Part shown: one piece after another, positions 35,752-43,774 of the stretch | Position numbering within the stretch: position 1 is the stretch's first letter | Layout of the letters: each line of letters starts with the position of its first letter | Source of the DNA: Kineococcus sp. TRM81007 | Lineage (GTDB): Bacteria > Actinomycetota > Actinomycetes > Actinomycetales > Kineococcaceae | DNA length: 61,411 nucleotides | Reading direction: 5' to 3' | NCBI RefSeq assembly: GCF_022669155.1 | Contig: NZ_JALBVB010000034.1 | Span: forward strand, 131,501-192,911 | Program-made: the position numbers and the translations under genes | Notes under the pieces: model-generated | What the model was told of the DNA's origin: nothing | The model's database searches: none | Seen by the model: only the letters and a program-made list of their open reading frames with translations

Positions 35752-36717
35752 TCAGTTGTCGCCGTAGAAGACCCAGTACTTCGACAGCAGGAAGTGGATG
35801 GCCGTCACGATGCCGATCACGACGAGCAGTGCCCACGCCATCGCCGATGCGTAGCCCATGTTGAAGCTGACGAATCCTTGCTGGTACAGGTACAGCGTGT
35901 AGAACAGTGTCGAGTCGAGCGGCCCGCCGCGGCCACCGGAGATGATGTGGGCCTGGGTGAAGCTCTGGAAGGCGCCGATCGTCTGCAGGACGAGGTTGAA
36001 GAAGATGATCGGCGTCAGCATCGGCACGGTGATCGACAGGAACTGCCTCCACCGGCCGGCGCCGTCGACGCGCGCGGCTTCGTAGAGCTCTTCGGGGATC
36101 TGGCGCAATCCGGCCAGGAAGATGATCATCGGTGAGCCGAACGTCCAGACGTTGAGCACGACGAGCGTCGACAAGGCTGTGGAGGGGTTCTGCAGCCAGC
36201 TCTCGCCCTCGATGCCCAGCAGTGCCAGCCCGGAGTTGATCAGGCCGTCGTGACCGAAGAGCTGGCGCCACAGGATGGCGATCGCGACGGAGGCGCCGAG
36301 CAGCGAGGGGAGGTAGTAGACGCTGCGGTACAGAGCGAGTCCCTTGATGCCCCGGTCCAGCACGATGGCCAGTCCCAGGGCGAAGGCCAGCTGCAGCGGG
36401 ACCGAGACGAGGACGTACTTCAGGGTGACCCAGGCGGAGGCCCAGAAGCGGGGGTCCTCGCCCATGCGGCGGAAGTTCTCCAGGCCGGTCCAGGTCGGGG
36501 GGTCCAGCAGGTTGTAGTCGGTGAAGGCCAGGTAGAGCGAGGCGAGCAGCGGGACGGCCGTGATGAGCACGAGGCCGAGCAACCACGGGATGAGGAAGAC
36601 GTGCGCCGCGCGTCCCTGGCGCCGCCACTTCGGGGTGCGGCGGGTGGTGCGGTTGGCCGGCTCGGGGGGCGAGCTGCCCGACAGAGCAGGGCTCGGTGGT
36701 GCGGTGGGGGCGCTCAC
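35752..36717 (-). CDS. Sugar ABC transporter permease, MalF type
   Basis: A 321-residue permease with six membrane segments, starting FLIPWLLGLVLITAVPLLASLYLAF (given in part: LIPWLLGLVLI). The docking loop is EELYEAARVDGAGRWRQFLS (about residues 216-235). The GTG at 36717 overlaps the binding-protein stop (GTGA), so production of the binding protein and permease is coupled. As in the first sugar locus, no ATPase gene accompanies the system. Confidence 0.92.
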   Translation of the reverse strand: MSAPTAPPSPALSGSSPPEPANRTTRRTPKWRRQGRAAHVFLIPWLLGLVLITAVPLLASLYLAFTDYNLLDPPTWTGLENFRRMGEDPRFWASAWVTLKYVLVSVPLQLAFALGLAIVLDRGIKGLALYRSVYYLPSLLGASVAIAILWRQLFGHDGLINSGLALLGIEGESWLQNPSTALSTLVVLNVWTFGSPMIIFLAGLRQIPEELYEAARVDGAGRWRQFLSITVPMLTPIIFFNLVLQTIGAFQSFTQAHIISGGRGGPLDSTLFYTLYLYQQGFVSFNMGYASAMAWALLVVIGIVTAIHFLLSKYWVFYGDN

Positions 36718-38012
36718 CGTCGCGCCGCTTCGATCTCGCGGGTCACCTCGGCGGTGAACTGCGTCGCCGCCGTGGGGATGTCGACGTTGCCCAGCGCCAG
36801 CGCTTCGATGGTGCGGGCCATGACATCGCGCCACGTGCCGGATCCGGGCGGGGCCTCGTAGCGGGGGCGCTGCTCGTGCTGCATCTCCTCATCGACCAGG
36901 TCGAGCAGCTTCAGCTCGTCCGCCGTGGCGTCGGGGCGGATCTCCTCGAGGACGCGGGGGTTGGCGGGAGCACCCACGGTGAGCCCTGTCTGGGCGACCA
37001 TGCGCGCGTCGTTGAGGTTGAAGTCGAGCAGCTTGGCGGCGCCCTCCAGACTGCCGTCGGGGGTTTCCCGGTACATCGCGATGCGGCTGAGGTAGCCGAA
37101 CCGGAAGCCGGGTGTGGCGTCGGGGTTCGCGGGGGTCATGCGCTGCTGGAAGTCGTAGTCGGGGAACTGCTGGGCCTCGTCGACGATGTGGTTGGAGTTC
37201 TGCAGGGTCATGAGGACCTTCTCGCCGACGACCGGCCACTCCGGGTCGGCGCCTTCCTGTTCCGAGAGCTCCAGGGCGGCGCCGGCGGTACGCAGTCGCT
37301 CCCACCACTCGAACCAGCCCTCGAGGGCGGCCGGGTCCGCGCCCAGCGTGCCGTCCTCGGTCCACAGGTCGCTGCCGTGCTGGCGCAGCCAGGACTCGAA
37401 GACCATGTCGCTGTTGGCGCAGTACGCAGCGCCCTTGCGGCCTTGCGGGTTGTCGGCCGAGTAGTCGATGAGGAACTCCGCCAGGGAGTCCCAGGTCCAG
37501 TTGGCCTCGTCGTAGGCCGGGAGCTCGGCGCCGGCCTCCTCGAGGAAGGTCTGGTTCCAGCGCACGCAGGGCGTGAAGATCGAGCGCGGCATCGTGTTGA
37601 GCTCACCGTTGAGCTTGAAGGTCTCGAGCAGGTCGTCGGGGTAGTCGGACAGGTCGAAGCCGTCGAGGTCGTCGAGCGGGCGGTACAGGTTCGCCGCCTG
37701 GTACGTGAGCACCTGGGGTGAGGGGATCCAGAAGAGCTCCGGGACGTTGCGGCCGGCCATCTGCACGGTGATGCGTTCCTGGAACGCGCCGTAGTCCGCG
37801 AACTCGGGACGCACGGTGACGTCGGGGTTCTCCTCGGAGAAGATCGCCAGTGCGGCTTCGTAGTTCTGCTTGCGCACGGCGTCGCCCCACCAGGCGTAGC
37901 GCACCGCGCCCTCGGTGGAGCCGCTCGCGCTGCGGCCGCAGGCGGCCAGGGGGGCGGCGGCCGCGGTCACGGCGCCGGCGCCGATCAAGCGGGTGAAGGT
38001 CCGTCGGTCCAT
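36714..38012 (-). CDS. Sugar ABC transporter substrate-binding lipoprotein
   Basis: A 432-residue MalE-type binding protein with a Tat-like N-terminus (MDRRTFTRLIGAG) and lipobox LAAC. Typical family segments are AIFSEENPDVTVRPEF and VPELFWIPSPQVLTYQAA. The ATG at 38012 is chosen because GGGAGA lies 6-10 bp upstream; an ATG 18 bp earlier is possible. It is the first gene of the leftward GHL6 operon, divergent from a GntR regulator with an operator pair in between. The ligand is unknown and may be an oligosaccharide or glycoconjugate. Confidence 0.9.
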   Translation of the reverse strand: MDRRTFTRLIGAGAVTAAAAPLAACGRSASGSTEGAVRYAWWGDAVRKQNYEAALAIFSEENPDVTVRPEFADYGAFQERITVQMAGRNVPELFWIPSPQVLTYQAANLYRPLDDLDGFDLSDYPDDLLETFKLNGELNTMPRSIFTPCVRWNQTFLEEAGAELPAYDEANWTWDSLAEFLIDYSADNPQGRKGAAYCANSDMVFESWLRQHGSDLWTEDGTLGADPAALEGWFEWWERLRTAGAALELSEQEGADPEWPVVGEKVLMTLQNSNHIVDEAQQFPDYDFQQRMTPANPDATPGFRFGYLSRIAMYRETPDGSLEGAAKLLDFNLNDARMVAQTGLTVGAPANPRVLEEIRPDATADELKLLDLVDEEMQHEQRPRYEAPPGSGTWRDVMARTIEALALGNVDIPTAATQFTAEVTREIEAARR

Positions 38013-38117
38013 CGGGGTCTCCCTGTACATCGCCGTCGATGTGGTGCCGGGTGTCCATGTGGTGCCGGGTGCTCGAGCGGAGGGGGCTTGAGTGACTCGA
38101 CCGTAGGACGCCGCATC

Positions 38118-38146
38118 TTGTCGGTCAAGACTGATTGTTAGACAAT
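38118..38146. promoter_or_regulatory. Tandem GntR-type operators
   Basis: Two related 11-mers 17 bp apart, TTGTCGGTCAA (38118-38128) and TTGTTAGACAA (38135-38145). The second extends to the perfect inverted repeat ATTGT-TAG-ACAAT. They fit the T-n-G-T-n3-A-C-n-A pattern of FadR-type GntR regulators. They lie in the 155-bp region between the divergent binding-protein and GntR genes, so one regulator could control both arms. Confidence 0.75.
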
Positions 38147-38167
38147 TTGCTGCGCTAGCATCGCGCC

Positions 38168-38911
38168 ATGACTGTTGCGCCTGTGGGCTCCCAAGCACCG
38201 CGGTTCGTGCTGGCGCCGTCCTCGGTGGTGGACGCGCTCTACGACGCGGTGCGGCACCGCATCGTCAACGGTGAGCTCGTCGGCGGGGAGAAGCTCACCG
38301 AAGCCCGCCTGACCGGTGAGTACGGCGTGGCGCGCACCACCGCCAAGGCGTGCCTGGAGCGCCTCACGACAGCGGGGTTGCTGCGAAGGACGGCCCACCG
38401 CACGGCCGTGGTGACCGAACTGGGAGCGGCGGAGGTCAGCGACCTGTACTTCGCCCGACTCGCGGTGGAAGGCGCCGCAGTGCGGCGCCTGGCCGAGCGC
38501 CGGGACCTGCCGGCGACGGCCACGGCGGCACAGGCGCAGGTCGTCTCAGCGGTCGATGCCCACGACTTCCGCAGGCAGGCGGAGGCGGACATGGCCTTCC
38601 ACGCCGCCCTCGTCAACGGTGCCGGCAGTGAGCGACTCTCCCGCATGCACGGCTTGATCATGGGGGAGGTCCACCTCACGATGGGACAGTCGCGTGCGCA
38701 CCTCGTCCCCGGGCGCAGCGCAGTGGGTGACGAGCACGACGCGATCCTGGCCGCGGTGCTCGCCGGGGACGCCGCAGGCGCCGTCGCGGCGCTCGAGACG
38801 CACCTGGCCCACGCGCAATCCCGCGTGCAGGCCAGGCTCGCCCGCGCGGCAGCGCAACAGGACGCGCAGCAGGAGGCACAGCAGCAAGCAGACCCGGGCG
38901 CCGCGAACTGA
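38168..38911 (+). CDS. GntR-family (FCD-type) transcriptional regulator
   Basis: A 247-residue FadR/FCD-type regulator. The N-terminal winged helix (ALYDAVRHRIVNGELVGGEK, then EARLTGEYGVARTTAKACLERL) is followed by an all-helical ligand domain (about residues 95-225). That domain contains the usual metal-ligand residues: Asp in DMAFHAALVNG with His, and His in the C-terminal VAALETHLAHA. FCD regulators usually respond to small organic acids. The tail is glutamine/alanine-rich. Its position between the two GHL6 operons marks it as their regulator. Confidence 0.92.
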   Translation: MTVAPVGSQAPRFVLAPSSVVDALYDAVRHRIVNGELVGGEKLTEARLTGEYGVARTTAKACLERLTTAGLLRRTAHRTAVVTELGAAEVSDLYFARLAVEGAAVRRLAERRDLPATATAAQAQVVSAVDAHDFRRQAEADMAFHAALVNGAGSERLSRMHGLIMGEVHLTMGQSRAHLVPGRSAVGDEHDAILAAVLAGDAAGAVAALETHLAHAQSRVQARLARAAAQQDAQQEAQQQADPGAAN

Positions 38912-39027
38912 CCGCGGCACGCCTGAGCCCAGCACCAGCACCGCACGCACGGGCGCGCCGCGGTCCACCGCAGTGAGCCCACACGCACCACCCGAGCACT
39001 CCCGAGCGAGCACGAAGGAGCAAGGAC

Positions 39028-39921
39028 ATGCGCGTAGGCTTCATCGGAGCAGGGATCATGGGCAGGCCGATGATCGACAACCTCGTCGCGAAGGGGCACG
39101 AGGTCCGCTGCTACGCCCGCTCGGACGCCTCCCGCGAGCGGGCCCGCAGCACCGGTGCTGAGGTCACCGCCAGTGTGGCGGCCGCGTGCAAGGACGCCGA
39201 GGTGGTCGTGACGATGCTGCCCGCCGGCCCTGACGTCCTCGACGTCGTCACCGGCGAGGACGGAGCCCTGCAGGCCATGGCGACCGGCTCGATCCTGCTG
39301 GAGCAGTCGACGATCAGCCCGGACGAGGCCCGAGCGGTGCACGAGGCCGCCCAGGCGGCCGGCATCCGCTGTCTCGACGCCCCGGTCAGCGGCGGCGAGG
39401 CGGGCGCCGTCGAAGGAACCCTGGCCGTCATGGTGGGAGGCGACACCGACGTGCTCGACGACGTCCGCCCCGTCCTCGACGCAGTCGCCACCACCGTGGT
39501 CCACGTCGGCGGGCCGGGCGCCGGCCAGGTCGTCAAGGCCGCCAACCAGCTCGTCGTCGCCGGCAACCTGCAGGTCCTGGCCGAGGCGATGGTCTTCCTG
39601 CGCGCGCACCTCGCCGACGACGACCTGCCCGCCGCGCTCGACGTGATCGGCGCCGGACTGGCCGGCAGCACCGCGCTGAACCGCAAACGCCAGGCACTGC
39701 TGACCCGCGAGCACCCAGCCGGCTTCCGCGTCGCCCTGCACGACAAGGACATGGGGATCATCACCACCGCCGCCCGGCAGGCCGGCCTCGCGCTCCCCGC
39801 CACCGCGGTCGTCAGCTCGATGCTCGCCGCCCTCAAGGCCCGCGGCGGCGCGGACCTGGACCACTCGGCGCTCGCCCAGCTCGCGGCCGAGCTCAACGGC
39901 GACCCGGGGAGGGCCCGGTGA
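39028..39921 (+). CDS. 3-hydroxyisobutyrate / tartronate semialdehyde reductase-family dehydrogenase
   Basis: A 297-residue beta-hydroxyacid dehydrogenase. It has a dinucleotide-binding N-terminus (VGFIGAGIMGRPMIDNL), the substrate motif DAPVSGGEAGA (about residues 115-125) and the catalytic lysine in GQVVKAANQ. GarR/GlxR members reduce tartronate semialdehyde to D-glycerate; others oxidise 3-hydroxyisobutyrate. With an Hyi-like isomerase in the divergent operon, tartronate semialdehyde reduction is the better guess. The ATG follows AAGGAG. The stop overlaps the GTG of the second GHL6-like gene. Confidence 0.87.
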   Translation: MRVGFIGAGIMGRPMIDNLVAKGHEVRCYARSDASRERARSTGAEVTASVAAACKDAEVVVTMLPAGPDVLDVVTGEDGALQAMATGSILLEQSTISPDEARAVHEAAQAAGIRCLDAPVSGGEAGAVEGTLAVMVGGDTDVLDDVRPVLDAVATTVVHVGGPGAGQVVKAANQLVVAGNLQVLAEAMVFLRAHLADDDLPAALDVIGAGLAGSTALNRKRQALLTREHPAGFRVALHDKDMGIITTAARQAGLALPATAVVSSMLAALKARGGADLDHSALAQLAAELNGDPGRAR

Positions 39922-41933
39922 CCACCGTCGAGGAGACCACCTCGTCCTCGGTGGTCGCCGAGGACGAGCTGTGGTGGCGTTCGCCGTTCCGGATGTACCA
40001 GACGAACCTGCGTGAGATCGACGTCGACCTCGACGTCGACGCCGTGCTCGAGCACATCGTCGACTTCGGTGCGAACGCGTGGCTGCTCAACGTCGGCGGC
40101 ATCATCTCGAACTACCCGACGCGCCTGCCGTTCCAGACGCCCAACCCCGTGCTCGCTGCCCGCCCCTCCGGTGACCTGCTGGGCGATGCCGTCACCGCAG
40201 CGCACGCCCGTGGTGTGCGCGTCATGGCCCGGATGGACTTCTCCAAGGTCGCCCGGCCGATCGCCGAGGCGCACCCGGACTGGCTCTACGTGGGCCCGGA
40301 CGGGCGACGCCAGGAGGTCCACGGGTTGACGAGCGTCTGCCCGAGCGGCGCCTACTACCAACAGCACCTCACCGAGGTCCTCGAGGAGGTGCTCGCGCAC
40401 GCGCCGGTCGACGGGTTCTTCATCAACTGGATGAGCTTCGGTGAGGTCGACTACGCCAAGCAGTACCGGGGGGTGTGCCAGTGCATGGCCTGCCGGCGCG
40501 GTTTCACCCTCGCCCACCCGGACCTGTCCTTGCCCGTTGACCGGGAATCGGCGTCGTACCCGGCGTGGCGCCGCTGGTCCGCCGCCGTCATCGACGACCT
40601 GCTGGCCCGGGCCCGTGCCGTCATCGCAGCTCACCGACCGGAAGCGCCGCTGGTCATGGGCAACACCGCCGACATCGTCTTCCACGAGGCCAACAACGCC
40701 GTCGGCAGACCCATGTGGCACCACCAGACCTCCGAGAGCGTCTCCGCCGCGAAGGCCTACCGACCGCACGTGCCGGTCCTGGTGAACTCGGTCGCCTTCT
40801 ACGACATGCCCTACCGGCTGGTCGCCGAAGAACCACACGTCCTGGCCCAGTACCAGCTGCAGGCCATCGCACGCGGCGCGAACCCGTCCACGTACGTCAT
40901 GGGCTGTCCAGGGCGGCTGGACTACGCCAGCGTGCCCGCGGCCTCGCGGATCGTGCGCTTCCACCGCGACCACGCCCACGTCTACGACCGACTGGTGCCC
41001 TCGGCGCGCACGGCCATCGTGCGGCCCGACCCGTTGGCGGTGCCCGAGGACGGCACCGATCCCGTCGAGGAGTTCCGCGGTCTGTACGACTCGCTCCTGC
41101 AGCGGCACATCCCCTTCGACGTGCTCCCCGCCCAGCACCTCGGCGATCTCGGCTCGTCCCTGCAGCGGTACGCGCTGCTCGTCCTGGGTGACCTCGGAGC
41201 GCTCTCGACGGACGCGGTGGGCGTGTTGGAGCACTTCACGAGCTCCGGGGGCCGCCTGCTCCTGACGGGGTCGACAGCCTTCGCAGCGGACACCTCGCAG
41301 CTGACCGCAGCCGGTGTCGTTCGCCGCACGGCGGTGCTGGCCGGCGCTGAGGCGACCTGGTCGTCCGTCGTCGTGCCCGACGGCGGTGCACCCGTTCCGG
41401 TCCTGGGGGCGTTCCACGTCCTCGAAGCGGCCGCACACGCCTCGACGACCCACCGTGTGCTCTCCCGCGCTCCGTACGGCCCGCCCGAGAAGTGCTACGG
41501 GCACCTGGACCTCGACATGCCCGCCACCATCCGCTCGGACGCGGTGACGACGTTGCCGATGACACCGGGGCGGGCGTACCGCACGAGCGGCCTGTCGACG
41601 CTGCGGGACCTCGTGGCCGACGAGGCCTTGCGTCTGCTGGGCGCAGACGTCGAGGTCACCACGGACCTCCCCGAGCAGGTCGAGGTCGTCGTCGGGTCCT
41701 CACGGGCCGGCAGCGTCGTCCACCTGCGCAACCTGACGGGTGCCACCCACCAGTCCTTCCACGCGCCGCTACCGGTCACGGACCGCACCATCGCGTACGC
41801 GGGATGGCACGTGGGCCGACGCGTGCAGGCCCTGGTCGCCGGTACCGAGCTCATCGCCGAGCCGGCACCGGGCGGGGGTGCCCAGGTCCGCCTGCCCGAC
41901 GTGAACCTGTTCGAGGTGCTCACCGGAGCCTGA
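39918..41933 (+). CDS. GHL6-like putative glycoside hydrolase with amidotransferase-like domain
   Basis: The 671-residue protein has a TIM-barrel-like part (about residues 20-370) with family segments NAWLLNVGGIISNYPTRLPF, VRVMARMDFSKV, HPDWLYVGPDGR and VDGFFINWMSFG. A cysteine cluster, CQCMACRR (about residue 193), may bind metal. The amidotransferase-like part follows (about 385-560), and the C-terminal beta domain ends in LPDVNLFEVLTGA. The architecture matches the protein at 32692-34845, but the sequence is clearly divergent. No signal peptide is visible. The GTG overlaps the preceding stop, so it is coupled to the dehydrogenase. Confidence 0.77.
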   Translation: MTTVEETTSSSVVAEDELWWRSPFRMYQTNLREIDVDLDVDAVLEHIVDFGANAWLLNVGGIISNYPTRLPFQTPNPVLAARPSGDLLGDAVTAAHARGVRVMARMDFSKVARPIAEAHPDWLYVGPDGRRQEVHGLTSVCPSGAYYQQHLTEVLEEVLAHAPVDGFFINWMSFGEVDYAKQYRGVCQCMACRRGFTLAHPDLSLPVDRESASYPAWRRWSAAVIDDLLARARAVIAAHRPEAPLVMGNTADIVFHEANNAVGRPMWHHQTSESVSAAKAYRPHVPVLVNSVAFYDMPYRLVAEEPHVLAQYQLQAIARGANPSTYVMGCPGRLDYASVPAASRIVRFHRDHAHVYDRLVPSARTAIVRPDPLAVPEDGTDPVEEFRGLYDSLLQRHIPFDVLPAQHLGDLGSSLQRYALLVLGDLGALSTDAVGVLEHFTSSGGRLLLTGSTAFAADTSQLTAAGVVRRTAVLAGAEATWSSVVVPDGGAPVPVLGAFHVLEAAAHASTTHRVLSRAPYGPPEKCYGHLDLDMPATIRSDAVTTLPMTPGRAYRTSGLSTLRDLVADEALRLLGADVEVTTDLPEQVEVVVGSSRAGSVVHLRNLTGATHQSFHAPLPVTDRTIAYAGWHVGRRVQALVAGTELIAEPAPGGGAQVRLPDVNLFEVLTGA

Positions 41934-41973
41934 ACCGGCGAGGGGTGGCCGCGAGGTTCGGCGCAGGAGGTCA

Positions 41974-41988
41974 ACCCTCGGGGAGGGT
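41974..41988 (+). terminator. Hairpin after the second GHL6-like gene
   Basis: ACCCTC and GAGGGT arms around GGG, 41 bp past the stop. It is a plausible intrinsic-type stem without a T tract. The rest of 41934-42181 shows nothing recognisable. Confidence 0.4.
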
Positions 41989-42181
41989 GAGCGGCATGCT
42001 CGCGCGGCGCCTCGGGCGGGTGCCCCGCCTGCTCCTCCACGAGCACCTGCTGCCGAGCCCTCACCCCCGCTGCGAGCAACAGGGGCGTAGACCTTCCGCG
42101 GCCCGTGAGGCTCTGTCAGGCTGCGATCAGCAGCTGTTGCAGCAGGTGCCGCCGGCACAGGAGCAGGCAGGGGTGGTCGTG

Positions 42182-42415
42182 GTGAACGAGGTGCTGATCG
42201 TGATCGCCATCATCGGTGCGGTCGCCGTGGTGGTCCTGGCATCCGTGCGGGAGGAGCGCCGCGAGCTGCGCCTGCGGCAGGCCAGGCGCCGAGCCGGCGG
42301 TGAGACCCTGCCCTTCGCCGGCGCTGCAGGCGTCAGCGGTAGCTCCGACGGCTTCAGCGGCGGCTTCGGCGATGGTGGCTGTGGTGGTGGCGGCGACGGG
42401 GGCGGGGGCTGTTGA
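42182..42415 (+). CDS. Small single-span membrane protein with Gly/Cys-rich tail
   Basis: A 77-residue protein with an N-terminal membrane segment (VLIVIAIIGAVAVVVLAS), then a basic stretch (REERRELRLRQARRR), then a tail rich in glycine and serine that ends G-G-C-G-G-G-G-D-G-G-G-G-C. The tail resembles those of some actinobacterial membrane proteins of unknown function. The GTG start is a guess; nearby GTG codons are possible. Confidence 0.45.
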   Translation: MNEVLIVIAIIGAVAVVVLASVREERRELRLRQARRRAGGETLPFAGAAGVSGSSDGFSGGFGDGGCGGGGDGGGGC

Positions 42416-42550
42416 GGCGGCGTTCACCCGTCTACCGGCACCGCGGCAGCGGCGGGCGCTGTCGTGGTGCGCTGTCTTGACGCGCTGCCTCCGCGAGGCG
42501 GCGTCGTGCAGCCCGGGTGGGGTCGTGATGGGTGTGCTGGGGGTGGGGAC

Positions 42551-42850
42551 GTGGCCGTGGCGGTGTGGTCGCTGGCGGCGGCGTTCTTCGCCTCCTGCGG
42601 CGCCGTCGCCCTGATCAGGCGGGCCGGTGAGCAGCGCATCCCGCTGTGGATCGGGCGTCAGCCCCCGCGGGGGCGGGCGTGGTGGTGCTGCACGTTCGCC
42701 TGGCCCTTCTGCTTCCAGTGCGCCGCCTCTGCGGCAGCGCGCAGCGGTCTCGCCTGGGGGTACGCCCTCCTGCTCGGCGTCGCGGTGCTGGTGGCGCCCA
42801 CCGTGCTGCTGGTGCGGCACAACCAGCGTTTCGCCACTGGCCAGCGCTGA
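42551..42850 (+). CDS. Small membrane protein, unknown function
   Basis: A 99-residue protein with an N-terminal hydrophobic segment (VWSLAAAFFASCGAVALI), a tryptophan/cysteine-rich middle (RAWWCCTFAWPFCFQCAASA) and a third segment (YALLLGVAVLVAPTVLLV). The GTG at 42551 follows GGGTGGGGA. An open frame upstream to 42464 is less likely to be used. No domain is recognised. Confidence 0.5.
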   Translation: MAVAVWSLAAAFFASCGAVALIRRAGEQRIPLWIGRQPPRGRAWWCCTFAWPFCFQCAASAAARSGLAWGYALLLGVAVLVAPTVLLVRHNQRFATGQR

Positions 42851-42859
42851 CGCGCCAGG

Positions 42860-43039
42860 GCCGTCGGGTACGCGATCGGCACCACCGTGGTGGTGCTCCG
42901 GGTGCAGGCGGGCGAGATCGTGAACAGCTCACTCCTGGAGGTCGTCGCCACCCCGGCCGTCGCCTTCCCATCGGCGCTGCTCTTCTGGGCGGCGGTGCTG
43001 CACCGGTACCGCGAGCTCTTCGACCGCGACCGGCAGTGA
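42860..43039 (+). pseudogene. Possible membrane-protein remnant
   Basis: A 59-codon frame immediately after the preceding stop reads AVGYAIGTTVVVL, then NSSLLEVVATPAVAFPSALLFWAAVLHRYRELF. It is membrane-protein-like but has no start except internal GTG codons. It may be the tail of a lost gene. It may also be a small GTG-started gene at about 42887. Confidence 0.35.
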
Positions 43040-43510
43040 ACACGCCCCGGGAGTGAGCTGGGGGAGTACGCCACCGCGCCAGGTGGACTGGCGGCGGCAC
43101 CGCAGCGGCGTGGAGCCGCCGAGCAGGTGGGGCGGCGGGCGGGCGGGGTTTCGGGGTGAACGGCACCTGGGACGCCAGCGAGGGCGTCGATGCGGCGTAC
43201 CTGTCCTTCGACGGCGAGCACGCGCCTGAGCGCCAGGTCTTCGCCCACACGGCTCAGCGGGTCAGCCGTGCTCGGATCTCGGGGCTGACGTCCACGTCGT
43301 GCGGCAGCGCCGCGATCTCGCCCGCCTCGATGGGCACCCCTGCGCCCGGGCGATGCCCGCCAGGTGGGTCCAGTGCAGCGCCTCCTCCTCGTGGGTGCGT
43401 CCCTGAGGAGGATCGTCCGGCCCGACCACCGTGCGCGCGGTCTCTGTCAGCTTCTCCGATGATTCGTAGGACCAGATGCCGCAGGGGTGACACCGTCGGC
43501 GAGTGAGCAC

Positions 43511-43606
43511 CTCGTCCCACCGCTCGTCCCACCGCTCGTCCCACCGCTCGTCCCACCGCTCGTCCCACCGCTCGTCCCACCGCTCGTCCCACCGCTCGTC
43601 CCACCG
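43511..43606. repeat. 12-bp minisatellite, eight exact copies
   Basis: CTCGTCCCACCG is repeated eight times without a mismatch, followed by a partial copy. Because 12 is a multiple of three the array stays open in several frames (repeating S-H-R-S or, on the other strand, D-E-R-W). No gene of known type is associated, so coding is not assumed. Confidence 0.95.
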
Positions 43607-43640
43607 CTCGTCGTCGCGCCGTGGCCCCCTCCTCCACTGG

Positions 43641-43702
43641 CGGGGCGGTGCTGCCGTGGCGCTGCTCGGGGCGGTGCTGCCGTGGCGCTGCTCGGGGCGG
43701 TG
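43641..43702. repeat. 26-bp tandem repeat, about 2.4 copies
   Basis: A 26-bp unit starting CGGGGCGGTGCTGCCGTGGC occurs at 43641-43666 and 43667-43692, then its first ten bases once more. It lies just upstream of the HSL-type hydrolase gene. Confidence 0.85.
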
Positions 43703-43774
43703 TCCCGGTCTGCGCAGTGAGCGTGCGGTTCGACCACCGCCTCGACGTGGTGACCGCGCCGGTAGCGTTCCTGG

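Larger units (their letters stand above)
43040..43774. other. Degenerate intergenic region with short gene-like pieces
   Basis: About 730 bp without a convincing gene. A plus-strand frame from a GTG at 43156 (GTWDASEGVDAAYLSF) faintly resembles DUF2283-type proteins for about 35 residues. On the minus strand a frame ending at 43254 (IEAGEIAALPHDVDVSPEIR) looks protein-like. It would join a second frame (EEEALHWTHLAGIARAQG) if one G were restored near 43340. The two tandem repeats listed separately fill most of the rest. Confidence 0.35.

Noticed and set aside
43156-43263. DUF2283-like small protein
   Set aside because: Only about 35 residues show a faint resemblance; the rest of the frame is not protein-like.
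43511-43606. Possible CRISPR-like array
   Set aside because: The repeats are directly adjacent 12-mers without spacers and no cas gene is present.
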